64,000 nucleotides of DNA from Nemopilema nomurai. Taxonomy: Eukaryota > Cnidaria > Scyphozoa > Rhizostomeae > Rhizostomatidae. The notes beneath the pieces were generated by a model that saw nothing but the letters and a program-made list of their open reading frames with translations, had not been told where the DNA came from and did not search any database. Position numbers and translations under genes: made by a program. Location: the NCBI GenBank assembly GCA_003864495.1, contig ML133502.1, positions 186,001 through 250,000 of the forward strand, given 5' to 3'. Below are positions 36,401 to 48,400 of the stretch, piece by piece (the first letter of the stretch is position 1; every line of letters begins with the position of its first letter).

Positions 36401-39400
36401 TCAGAATTAACGGGGGGCATTGCAAATTGGGTGAGACCACCGAGGCATACAAAGCTCTCCAAACAGTCTTTCACAGTCATGCTTTCTTAGTCCCACCATT
36501 TTCTCTGGTATATTCTGTTGCAGCTAATAAATTGATTATCTCCCAAAGTGATAACCTGGTAAAGTCAGGTTTTGCGATTCCTTTTTTACCTTCCTGCCCT
36601 TGTATCTTCGCCTATTAAGTTGTATTTTCTTACTTACTATTAAAAAGCGCGAGTCTATTTCGTTGTCTAACGCCGATCTTTTCACGCGGAGCAATTTCCA
36701 ATTTCAGGACAGAGACGATGTCGACCTCAGTCTTTCTGTTTTCCACATGGGTATCTTGGTTTTTCAAAATCAGTCAAGAATCAATATGTTTTCTTGGTAA
36801 GTAAGAATCCAATGGTTTATAACTGCTCAATGAAGAATATGACGAACAGAATGTACCATGATAGTTTGATTCGTTGTTTTGATTATACAACGATATAGAA
36901 CGTGACATCTTCATGCTGCTTATCCGAGTTGCACGCTCAGTGCTGTCATCCAGCTGCTGATAGTTGACGGCCGTTGTTGTTGTTGTTGTTGTTGCTGCTG
37001 CTGCTGTTGTTGCTGCTATTGTTTTTGTTTCTTGTTGTTGTGTATCTTTGAAAAGTTAATTCGATGTTGACTTGTAACAAAATGTTTCATATTTCAAGGG
37101 CTAAAATTCGAAAGCTTTCGTTCAAAAAGAAGAAGTTCATCATCAAACTGCATCCAGAGGTAAGTGGGCTAGTCTCGTTTTCGTTTTGCACACCACGGCA
37201 GGACGCTGCGAAGTATTACGCACACATTAACCTTGTCATCATCTCATAGCTACTTATTTTTTCGTTCTTGTTTCTTTCTTTCTTAAACTTTCGCCAGTAG
37301 CATTATGTGAAGCATTTCCTCAGACCGCAATTGTTCTGAGAACTGTTTAACGTTTTGCGGTATTTCTTGGCAGGTGTATACTGCTGACGTGGTGGTGTTT
37401 CTGATGCAAAGCAGAGATGCCTGCAAAGGATTCTGGAAGATCTGCATCGCCCATCACGTGTTTTTTAGGTGCGTTATTATTCCAGCCTCTCTTGCGTTCC
37501 ACTTCCCTTCATTTCTTGTAAGCTAACATGTTTTGATACAAAAACTTCATCTTTAGTCTTTGCAGTAGTATTTAATTTCCAATTCCCTGCATTATGTTTG
37601 AACCCATGTAAAGTTTCTAGTAACAGGCTTCATATGAATGTAGTGGTCGTACATCCTTTTTTATCCGCTGTATCATATTTCTGCATCATCTTTTCTAGTT
37701 TCTCTTTCATATATATTCTTAAAAAAGGAGCCATGATTTAGAAACCTATTGCCAAATGGATAATTTTCCGGTATTAAAACATTATTTGATGTCCATTGGG
37801 TATGCTGCATTTTCTAGGGTACCACTGCTTCGATCGATTATTATTATCAGACTGATGCTCTTGAACCCTAAGAATGTCCCACAGACCTATTGATGATGTG
37901 TTATAGGGTACGTGGGATTGGTACAAGGAACAAATTAATGTTTTGAGGCTCATAGCTGCGCAGGAAACTAAACTGCTTTCACTGTAATATGACGAGTAAG
38001 GGTGTTTGTTAATGGTTCTTTTTTGCTTTCTCCGCACAGGCAAAGGAAGGCTTTTCAGAAGCAACGGAAGTCGTCGGTTTTGTCCCGTGGCTCAAAGTAC
38101 AGATACAGGTTCGCTTGTAAAGAATATGTTGTTATTCTTGTTTAGTCGAACTTCTTCTCAATGAAATAAACTATCAAGCAGCAAAGTCGTTGACATTCTT
38201 AAAGACAATTCCACAACACAAGGTTTCACAATAATACGATTTTCGCTTTAATTTTCAGTTTAATTGTAGCTACTTGGTGGTATTACTTAAAGTGTATAAT
38301 AACACTAAAAATGAATATTCTTATATTATAAGATACTTTATTTGTTATGATTATTAATATCTTTATTTTATCGTTAGTGGTAAAACGCAAAAACAGCTTT
38401 TTGAAGAATCACGCAACACGTTTCGACCAACTGCTGAACTGGAAAGGTACTGGAATGTCTTCGATTGTTTATTTTTCTATTTATTCGCAATGAAGGGAAA
38501 ATGGGAACAGGTATTCATCATTTACAAGTCCCCACTGATTCCTGTCTAGCCCAAATTAAAGCTGAGATTTTTAAATTTTCTATAACGATTCATTCTTTTG
38601 TCTCTTTAAAATTTCTGTCCATAGCCTTTCATTTAAAACCGATGACCAAATGATAAAAAACCATTCGCAATTTTACCAGTTTGCCAGTTGACTTTTATCT
38701 ACCAGTTTCACGTATTCGAGTTTCACGTATTCCCAGTAGTACAGCTGTTTTTTCTCTTGAACAATTTCCACTGCTTCACGCGTAGGTAAATTTCTTTCTT
38801 AACCATCAATTTTTCTTTTTTTTAATTGACATTTGATGGATGATTCGTTTATATGTGATATTTCTTTGCCAGGAACCGCGCTTCGAGGATTCCCCGGGGC
38901 AGCGAGCCGCAGACCCCCGTCGGCAGCGTTAATAGCAACGAGCTGACCATCCTGGCCACCAGCCCGCCCCAGTCGTACAGCTCCTTCAAGTTCGACGGCT
39001 CTCCCCCGAAGCACAAGCAGAGCTCGTCCAGTTTTAAAAACTCCACCGATGCATCGGAAGACGAGGGCAGCTTCACCATCGGATCGCGCAAGTCTTCTCA
39101 GCTGTTGGATTACTCGCAAAGCGCGGCCGTGGATGACGCCGTTGACCTCCGGCTCAATGCCGTGCCCCTGCCGCCGCAAGACGCCCGAGAGGACGAGCAT
39201 GGTATTCTCACTCGTTTTCAGTGATTACGTCATCCGTACCGATGTTTTGATGCTTTGATAGTCGCCATATTCCTTGTTCTTCCGATGCACATCAGCTTAA
39301 TCCATTCAGAGCCAGCATCAAAAAATAAAACTTGAATTCATCTGAACAAGTGCTTTGCAGTACAAAACTCACAATAGCAAGGAAAAGCAGAATTAGTTTT

Positions 39401-42400
39401 TGCATACTTAGAGTACTTTTTCGTCCGACACTCCTCAGAGTATGCAATCGTCCCAAAATAACCAAAAGCTGATCGAATAAATAGCCAGTTGCTGATCGTA
39501 AATACTAGAGAATGATAAGAAGAGCGCGTGAACTCATGGCTTTGTTATAAGGGCTCTTAACGTTATAAACTTCTATTTTATCTCAGGAATTTTAAGAATT
39601 AAAGTTCAGGAAACATTTGTGAATTTTATTTTAATAGAAAAAGTAACAAAAAAGTAATTAAATTTATTTTAATTAAAATACCGATCCTTAGAACACAGTC
39701 AACTTGACAGCCACAGCCTATAGAGAACAATGACGTTTACTAGTTTATTGTTTTGTTTTCCGCTACAACGATATATGCGAAGCCTTCTGTTTTTGATTGC
39801 AACCAAGCGATTGTCTGCAAATAGAAGATTGTTCTATCGCTGATATGAGATATTGATCGATTCATTGTATTGATAACTCCATGATGTCACATCGCAATTT
39901 GTTCTGTTTACAGAAATCGCAGATCAAAACGGTGACATAGGCGATTATTGTGCTGAGGGATTAGAAGACGAAGAGCGTGTAAGATCAGACAGCGACATGG
40001 AGATAAAGCTGAAGGCCCAGTCTCTCTTCAGCCAAATAGAAAAAGAGACAAGTTGGCAGTATCATCTGACCCCGACCGATATCGATGACATTGACGCCAC
40101 AGATCCACATTTTGACGATCACGTGCCAGAGCCTGTCAATGGTGAAGTGCATCACGTGGACGTAGACAGAAATAGCGACAGCCTCGATCAGGTCCTTGGC
40201 GAAAAGCACCAGACTACGAATGGGGATTTGAATGCCAACGAAGTCGAGGAAGTGACATTCAAGACTGAAAATCTCTTCCTTCAAAGTGAAGTGCAAGGTA
40301 ATCTCACTTTGTTTTTTTGTATCCTACAAGTGTTGTCGAAATCACCAAGATGTTTTCACAGCACAACTCATTACGGTACAAGTTCTTCAAAGCTTAAAGG
40401 CATTGAGTCATGATAAATGGAAAGCGTTCACCCCAATTGCAAAAAATGCCGAGTCATTATGATAGCTTCGCCAATCTGGTTGGCTGTCAAGTGAACTGCA
40501 CACATGATGTTTTAACCTCGTAGTTTATGTCTGATCACATGAAAATTGACAAATCCCCCGCGGAGAACCTCTACTTACCATGACTCAATGCCTTTAAGAG
40601 TGCATCGGTTGCTATTTGTTTCTACCCCAGTCTTGAAAAAAGCGATTTTTGGTCGCGATGGTAGAGTCCAGAAAGGCTACCTCTCGTACCTTCATTATCG
40701 CACTCCCGAAGCTGTTGGTTGGGCCAATTTTGACATCAACTTCGAAACTTGTTTGTCCTCCTCTGCAACAATACCTGTTTTGCCTCTGTGCCTGTGCCTC
40801 TGATCTTTCACCCTACTTGTTCTCCACACCCATGATATTTTGACGTCACCTTTCACCAACCTCAATCTAACTTAGAGACGACAGCGAGAATTGAAATTAA
40901 CACAGCTCTTATTCTGCCTCCTTTTCAACAGGCCTTAACCCAAATAACCAAGAAATATAGACGGTGTTGAAGCACATTGAAACGAGGCTCTGTTGGATGT
41001 TCATTTCATGGCCTGGCGAACTGGAGCAAGTCTAAGAGCTGGCTTAATTTCTTTTGGTCGTTGTCGCTTTAAAACAGAAAGAAAGAAAGACAGAACGTGA
41101 CAATTTTCATAAACATTCAATCAAACGAAACAGTCCTTACAAACTTTTGCTGTACAAAAATCATTTAGGACATCACGGGAAGTGGACGAAAGCCCTTGAA
41201 CTTTCTTCATCGACAGAGCAACTGACTTGCGTCATAGTTGGGTATATCCAACCCATGTCAGAGCTAGCTTTTAATCTTTTCTCTCCAAGCAATTTTGGGT
41301 TTTCTAGAGTCTCAAGTCTCCATTATAGGTTTGTTGACTACTGCTAAAGCATCTATCATACTTGAGCGAAAACCTTTTCGGTTGGCACGAAACTCCTTGA
41401 GCAGGCTATTCATCCTCTACATTTCGCGTACCTGTATCCCTGTCGCTCTTGGCACTTTCCGTGGCAATGTTAACAAACCCGGGGCAAGACTCGATTTGAA
41501 GGGGTTTTAACGTCATCTAAACCTGAATAAAGTCGTGATGCTCTATGTTATTTACTAGCGTAACGTTCTTACTTCTGTATGTAGTCTTTTTGTAGTATTT
41601 TGTCGTGAACAGTTCTTTATTGTCCCGTTTCCTTCGGAACTATAATTGTTTTTTTGTATTGTAGTCACTCGTATTTAGACGGTTTACTTTTTTATTATTA
41701 TCCCATGCACCCTAGCACATTTTATATTCCTAAATATTATATGGAGAAATTTATTTAAAACTTCGTATTTCGGACTTCTAGAAAGAAGCTTGTTTATAAC
41801 TTTCAAAGTTAGTTTTATTTTAGGTTCATGTATAAGGCTCCGTATATTATTTTGTAACCTTTGAGATTTTTCTGCCAAGCTATTTGAAACACGGAAAGTG
41901 TCCGTCATTTGGACGTGACATTTTTATGTTCCGTAGCCTCGTTCTATAGATTCGCAGTATTTGTTTTTATGTAATTTTTTTAATCTTTAAAAAGTTTAAG
42001 CTTTCAAAGCAAATGTATCATGAGTTAGTATAAGCTCAAAAATGTAGCAATTCCACGAATTTCAGTCTATTTGACAGCTTGATTTTTGTATGATTGCTCT
42101 TTCCCGAATGGCACATGCAGTTTGTCTTTCCAAACTCGAGAAGATCGGTTAACATGGTAACTCGGAATATCTCATGCAGTATTCGGAGGCTAGAAGCAGT
42201 TGAAAGTTTTGAATTCGCTTGGTGGCAAACGAAAAGTTGATCTAGAGACTCTGTCCGCCCAAGAATGATTTATGCCTTCAAACAAAAATTCAATTATCTT
42301 TCCTGTGGTAGTCCTTTCTCGTCATCTTCCTACAATCCTGTTGCATCATCCATTTTTATGACAGAACTAAAAAGTGACCTGGAATTTTCTTGGGATTAGG

Positions 42401-45400
42401 AAGTCGAATATTTAGGCGCAGAATTTTATCATTGTTTATCATATCATTGTCTCAAGTTCCTAAAGAATACCACATTTTTCATGGTGACTACACGTTTTCA
42501 AGTGTATGTTGAGTTTTCAAGTTTAATGTAGATTATATGTTGTCTCTGGCGCGACCTACATAATTGTCGGCTCAGAAGTAGAGGGTGTTTAGCATTCCAT
42601 GCCAATCCACCTCTTTTCCCCAACCACAACACCCCATGCTTATACGACGACAAATCAACCTTCACCGTTGGTTTTTAAACTGAGAACAAAAGAAAAATTT
42701 CGTGTGTCAGGCTTTTGTGCAATACTGCTTTTTAATAAAGCAGTCGTGACCAAGAGATATCAGTCTGCGGGTTTTGCTTTTGAGTAATTTCCTCCTTCTC
42801 GAAGCAGGTTTCCTAAAGAGTAGACCTTCCTTTCTTTAATTTCCTTTGAGTCACACCCTTTTAATTTCAGAAAGGCATTAACCCGGCCCTGGTTTTCTTC
42901 AAAATATGCAGAGTATACGCAGACGCACTGGTTACCCTAAACAAGACCTATTCGATTTGTACCACTTACATCGATGTTCAGTGTTGACCCAATTGATGTC
43001 ATTCCGATTAATGAAACGTTATTTAATGATGCCAAGTTAAGACAAACTTATATCCATTAGCTAATATTGTTTATTTATTCGCTGTTGCCGAAGAATATGT
43101 CCCCTTTCACCCGTTTCTGTGATGCTGTTTTCTGTTCATTTTGAATTTCTGTGACACCTGAAGTTGATCTTTTATGTAGTTTTTAAAAATTAAAGCCACT
43201 TGGTGTATTTCAATCCTGAAGCTTATAAGTACAAATTTCCAAGATACCGCCATCATTTTTGGAGCTTCGTTACATTTCATGATCACAATTTTCTGAGACA
43301 CTCTTCGACAGGAGCACCTTTTACAAGACCTATTCACAAACTACCCTCCATTCCTGATGTAATTTCCTGATGACATCATTCCTTATTGCTGTTTTTAACT
43401 TTCAGATTCCACTGTCGAAGTTCCGAATAGAACCGCTGACCCAGGCAATGAGGTGAATGTCAATACAGACACACCACAGAATGGATCAGACGATAAAAGT
43501 GGTTTACATCATAGCTATGGCGAAACACATATGATCGAAAACATGGGAGGTGAAAATGGAGACTCTGGAATCACGGTAATGATTTGCTCTCACTAGTCAT
43601 TTAAAATCTAATGTCATCATCTACAAACTATTCAAAGCATGTAAATGATTGGGTGAAAAGTCTCCTTAGCTAAAGTAGCTTTTTTCATGGTAAATTGTAA
43701 TTGAGATCCTGTAATTAATCCAATCAAATCTTTCATATTTCTGTTTTGTACCTTACATACTGTTGTACCACATTTTAGACCCAGATTACTTTGCTCCACA
43801 TGATGAACGAGATCCTTCTCACAGAGAGAACGTAAGTAATACCCGTTTATACTCATGGCAACTATCAAAATCCCACTCCTGACACCAACTATGGCCATGA
43901 AACAAATTTTTTTCTGACATTTTTGCCATTGTTTCGTTTTGGTTTTCTTCTTTCAATACAAACACAAAAGTTCCATTTGATGCTGACTTTACGCCAGCTT
44001 TTCTTGGTGGTCTTATTTGACATTATGCTACAAAAGAAGTACTTTTATTTCGGTGACTAATCTTTAACGATTCTTCTTAATATGCATTGTCCAACTAGAA
44101 GTTTCACTTATCTTTCAGATACGTTAAAGATCTCGAAGTTTTGACAGTTGTAAGTATCTACAAAAGGTCTATTAGACGCCCCACCCTGTCTGCATGCTAC
44201 TGTATCACTGTCTCACTTCATCTAAAGTGTCACTCTAAATTCAAGCTTATGTCCCAATAATTCGGAGAATTGTAAAGGAGGGAGGCGTATGAACTTAGGA
44301 TATTATGTGTTTCGTAAGTCTTTTAGGCAAGAGTCTGTTGTTTGTCTCATCCACGGCGGGCTCTCTTGTTCCTCTGGTCCCCGCCTAATCTCTGTATTGT
44401 CAGTTTGATTTAATCGACTGTAAAATTGCTAACCAATCAGTGGCCAATCTGCATGTCACAAGACCAGCACCTCTTGTAAACTATTCTTCCTAGTAAAGTC
44501 GTTTCACTTTAGGTATGAGTCATTCCTAGGATTTACAGCAGGCCAGGGCCGTATTGCAATCTGCCTATTGCTTTTGTTTGTTTGCTAGGTACAGAATTGC
44601 TATAGAAATGATCACACACATATCTTTAGGCTGTTTTAGATCTCTGAAAAGCAAAGGGAGAGGGTGTTAGCCTTTTTTAGGATGCTTTGACTATTCCTCT
44701 GAGTATCTCAGGCTAAAATACCTTTCTGCTTGTCTATTTTCTTGATCAGAAATGCTTTTGATCCATTCTTTTCAAAACAGTCCTTTTTATCTCTGCTAGT
44801 CTTTCAAAGAAGAAATGACTGCAAATGGCTTAATGCCAGATTCGCTGATGGAATTCTTTTTTGGAAACATTGATCCACTTTACGACTTTCATTGTTCTTT
44901 TCTCGCTGAGTTGGAGGACAAAATATCGTTGTGGTGAGCCATGATTTTCATTTGTTGTGGTAAATGTTTTTTGTTATCAATTTTTCAATGTGTATAAACT
45001 GGTCCGTTCTTGCTTTAATCTACCTTGATTTTTTCAACATTTGCATCCAGTTTTTTTAAACACATCAACTCTAAAATATTTAAATGAATCAACTAAATGT
45101 AACCTATTGTTTAGCACCCATGCTGAATGATAACATAAATGATAGGACTCACAGGTCTCTCTAAATGTACTTAATTTTCACCGAAAGCAACCTTGACAAT
45201 ATGCTTTCTTTTTTACCTCTGCACTCACAGTTTCAATTTAACCAGATAAATCCAATTTAATTGGACTTCGATGTAGCATTCAAGTAAATTCAACATATAT
45301 GGCCTAAAAAACCATTTGTGTTAATTTGAGAGTCATGTGACTGTTTTTCGTTATCAATAAATCTGTTATCATCTAACATTGTATGCTTTTACAGGGACGC

Positions 45401-48400
45401 TGGCTTGTCCAATTCTAAAAACATCATCAATATCGGGGATGTTTTGCACAACAACATGAAGAATCTTAAGGTGGGCTATGTTGATCTCCGTTAAACTAGG
45501 CTGGCATCAAACAGGCATCTCTTCTGTTTTCAATTGATTCCAGTTTACAGCCTAGTGTTGTCTTTTCTATCTACTCAGGGCCTCCGACGAAGGGGGGGAG
45601 GGAGGCATGGCCCCCTCACTTTTTTGTAAAACAATAACGCTTTTTTAAGCATCTTCTGTTATGGTTGTTAAAATTTCCCTTGGCCTCTCCACTTTCCAAC
45701 CTGCGTCGGAACCCATGCTACTGCAAGAGGTGTATTCCCTTTAAGACACTGATGCAACCTGGTAAATAGTTGGAAGAAGTATTTACGAGGTGTGGTAGTG
45801 GACCTTCCGTTTGTCATTTTCTTGGTTTTCCACTCTCAGCTCCCGGCACAGGATGAAGAATGCATGAAGAAAAATTGTTCTACTTACGACGTTTTGGCTG
45901 GTTTTGGTCGCTTTGGCTAGTTTTAGCTGGTTTTGGGTCGTTTTGGGTCCTTCTGGGTCGTTCTGGCTGGTTTTAGGTCGTTTTGGTTGGTTATGGGTTG
46001 TTTTGGCTGGTTTTCAGCCGTTTTAGCTGGTTTTCGCCGGTTATGGATCGTTCTGCCTGATTTTGGGTCGTTTTGATTGGTTTTGGGTCGTTTTGGCTGG
46101 TTATAGGTCGTTCTGCCTGGTTGTGGGTCGTTCTGCCTGATTTTGGGTCGTTTTGGCTGGTTTTGTGTGACTCTGTGGTTCAGTAAAACCAATGTCATGG
46201 TTATACCAGATTTGTTGACAGATTTGTTATATAACACAATGCCAGCTTGTTTATCTTTCTCTCAATCATTGGTTGTAGATTACAAAAAGCTTCTCTTACA
46301 GCTACTTGTCAGTCACATAAAGAGCCTGGACCAGGTTTTATTAGAGCTATACCAGGAAGTTATCAAGTCTCCCAAACTCAACACAGTTTGCAAAGAATTT
46401 GAGGTTTGAAACTTGTACTTATTGTAAATGTCCTCTTATCATACCGATATTTTTAAATGTGAATTCTGAAGTAAAGTTTTTCCCATTATTAACAATTTGT
46501 GAACAAGAGATCTATGGTGAAAAAACTTCACAGCAGAAACATGGTTTTAGCATACTTTTCTTCTTTGAAAATAAAACCTTGAGCCCTATTCATCAGTAAA
46601 GGTAAAGAATGTTAGCAATTGTTGACATCCAGGCCAATCATGGCTTTCTGTGTATCTGTCAGCAATTGTATAGATTTCACTTGTAACTTTATCTTTCTTC
46701 ATTTCTTCACACTATTTCAGCTTGACAAAGTTTGCTATCTTCCCCTGAATACTTTTTTGCTGAAGCCAACACAAAGATTGCAGTATTACAAAGTTATTTT
46801 GCAAAGTAAGTATGCATGACAAGTTTAATCATGTCTAATAATGACCAGTTTGAACCAATCATCTTTATCAGTAAAGTTGCAGCTGAATCTTGTTAGTCTT
46901 AATTTGCACCAGGTCAGATTGATCTCAAGGCCATTCCTGTACTCTGATATGATATTTAAAATACTTTGCAGGAGATTTGCTCTAGACAAACTCAGAGATT
47001 TGTTGAGCTGGGTGAAGTCTCTTCACTGATGATTAAATGAGTTTAGGCTGTTTCTAAATAATTGTGCATCATTTCGAATTTAACAAACTCCACAATAGCG
47101 TTTCCCTACATCTGGTTCATTTTCATGATGTACTATTTTTGCATTAGGGCTTCAAAAGCAGTGTGGTATTTCTGATGACCTCAATCAAATCCTGACCAGA
47201 GAGGCATTTCTAGAAGTTTCTGATGTTTTGGATTCAGTTTCAGATCATGTGACTTTGCTTGTGAGTATTATTTTCATAACACTACACATACTTTAATAGA
47301 TTCACCATTGGCTTGTTTCAAAGTTTGTATTCTTTGCTAATTCCCTATACATTTATCTTGGAAGTTAATATGATTATAGAGAGGCATTGTTTTCAAATTA
47401 AAGTAGGCTTTACGATCAGTATATTGAATCACCACGAATGCATTTACAATATATTGTCTTGCCATTATTGTATTATATCACATGGAAGTTTTTATATTTC
47501 TTTTGGGTGACATGTGTGAAAATTGAGTTATATTTTTTAAGTAAAAAACATTATCAATCAGTGCTTATGATCAAATACAAGCATTCAGAGTTTAAAAGTT
47601 TTTACTCTTTTTATTTCAGGAAAATCTTCACAAGCTTATTGAACTAGACAGAGATTTAATAGATGTTGAAAATATTGTCCACCCTTCAAGAGTAATTATT
47701 ACCATCTTTTGAGTACTTTTCAATATTGCACATACTTTCGTTATCATTCATAGTTCTCCCTTTTTCCTGTAACAATCTTTTTGAAGCCTATAATGTGCTT
47801 AAGAAGTTTTTTGATGTGGCTATTCAATGGAGTTTGGTACCAAATTATGCCATTCTGTGCTGTTTTGTTGCCTTTTTCAGTTTTTCAATGTCTAATATGT
47901 TTGTCTAAGTATAAATGAAAATGTTTAATGATGGTTGAAACTGCAGTTGAGCTATAAGAAATTTACACATATAGACATTATTTAACAATTATTTTGTAGG
48001 AATTCATCCGAGAAGGCTGTCTTTACAAAGTTTCTGAAAAGGGCCCACAGCCACGAATGTTCTTCTTGGTGAGATTACTTCATTTATTTTGCCACCTTAA
48101 TTGTCCAGAGCTTAGTATCACTTAAATGTCTATTTTGTAACAACTTGATTCAAGTGTTATGGATGATTTGATAAATCAGAAGTAAATGTGAAAGTTTGTT
48201 TGCTAAACCTATGGTGTGTTACAAGGGTTTGTTTAATTTAGAAATGCTTCAGGAAACGAGAAAGCTCCATGATATAAAGTTTTTTAATTGAAACATGGTC
48301 ATATTTGTGACTTGCAACTGGCTAAGACGGCTGGCTTTCATTTCGTTGCAACAAATTATTAATTTTATCATAATTACCTTATATTGCTTAGCTAACTAAT

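Larger units (their letters stand above)
27481..38446 (+). other. FARP: FARP exons 1-14: FERM domain and FERM-adjacent region
   Basis: Exons: 27481-27588, 30152-30256, 32662-32704, 33092-33167, 33452-33496, 34240-34292, 34825-34898, 35624-35670, 36227-36314, 36708-36796, 37099-37159, 37374-37468, 38040-38108, 38378-38446. Landmarks: VSLLDDTVLAFDVE (F1 start), DYFGLQYYD and WLDPQKPI, RYLFTLQIRRDLL, LLASYIVQGELGDYD, EDKIIEYH, NLEMYGVTLYPAKDRD (start of F3), AKIRKLSFKKKKFIIKL, SRDACKGFWKICIAHHVFF, then the FERM-adjacent RGSKYRYSGKTQKQ. Human FARP reads FSRGSSFRFSGRTQKQV at that place. FERM domains link receptor tails and PIP lipids to the cortex (family knowledge). Confidence 0.93.
38873..43575 (+). 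other. FARP: FARP exons 15-17: Ser-rich and acidic linker
   Basis: Exons 38873-39201, 39914-40297 and 43406-43575, joining FERM to DH (residues about 341-635). Exon 15 is Ser/Pro-rich (TSPPQSYSSFKFDGSPPKHK) and strikingly GC-rich, about 60-65% by hand count, with many CpGs, in a gene otherwise near 40%. Exons 16 and 17 are acidic (DIDDIDATDPHFDDH) and less conserved. No fold recognised; likely disordered and regulatory, as the equivalent linker is in human FARP proteins. At about 295 residues it may explain why this protein is some 100 aa longer than its human relatives. Confidence 0.88.

Noticed and set aside
38799..39200. Minus-strand open frame of 133 codons
   Set aside because: Antisense shadow of the GC-rich FARP exon 15; stop codons are rare there because of base composition.
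45923..46237. Minus-strand repeat protein rich in Pro, Lys, Asn and Gln
   Set aside because: It is the translation of the 20-bp minisatellite inside a FARP intron, with no start context or flanking exons.
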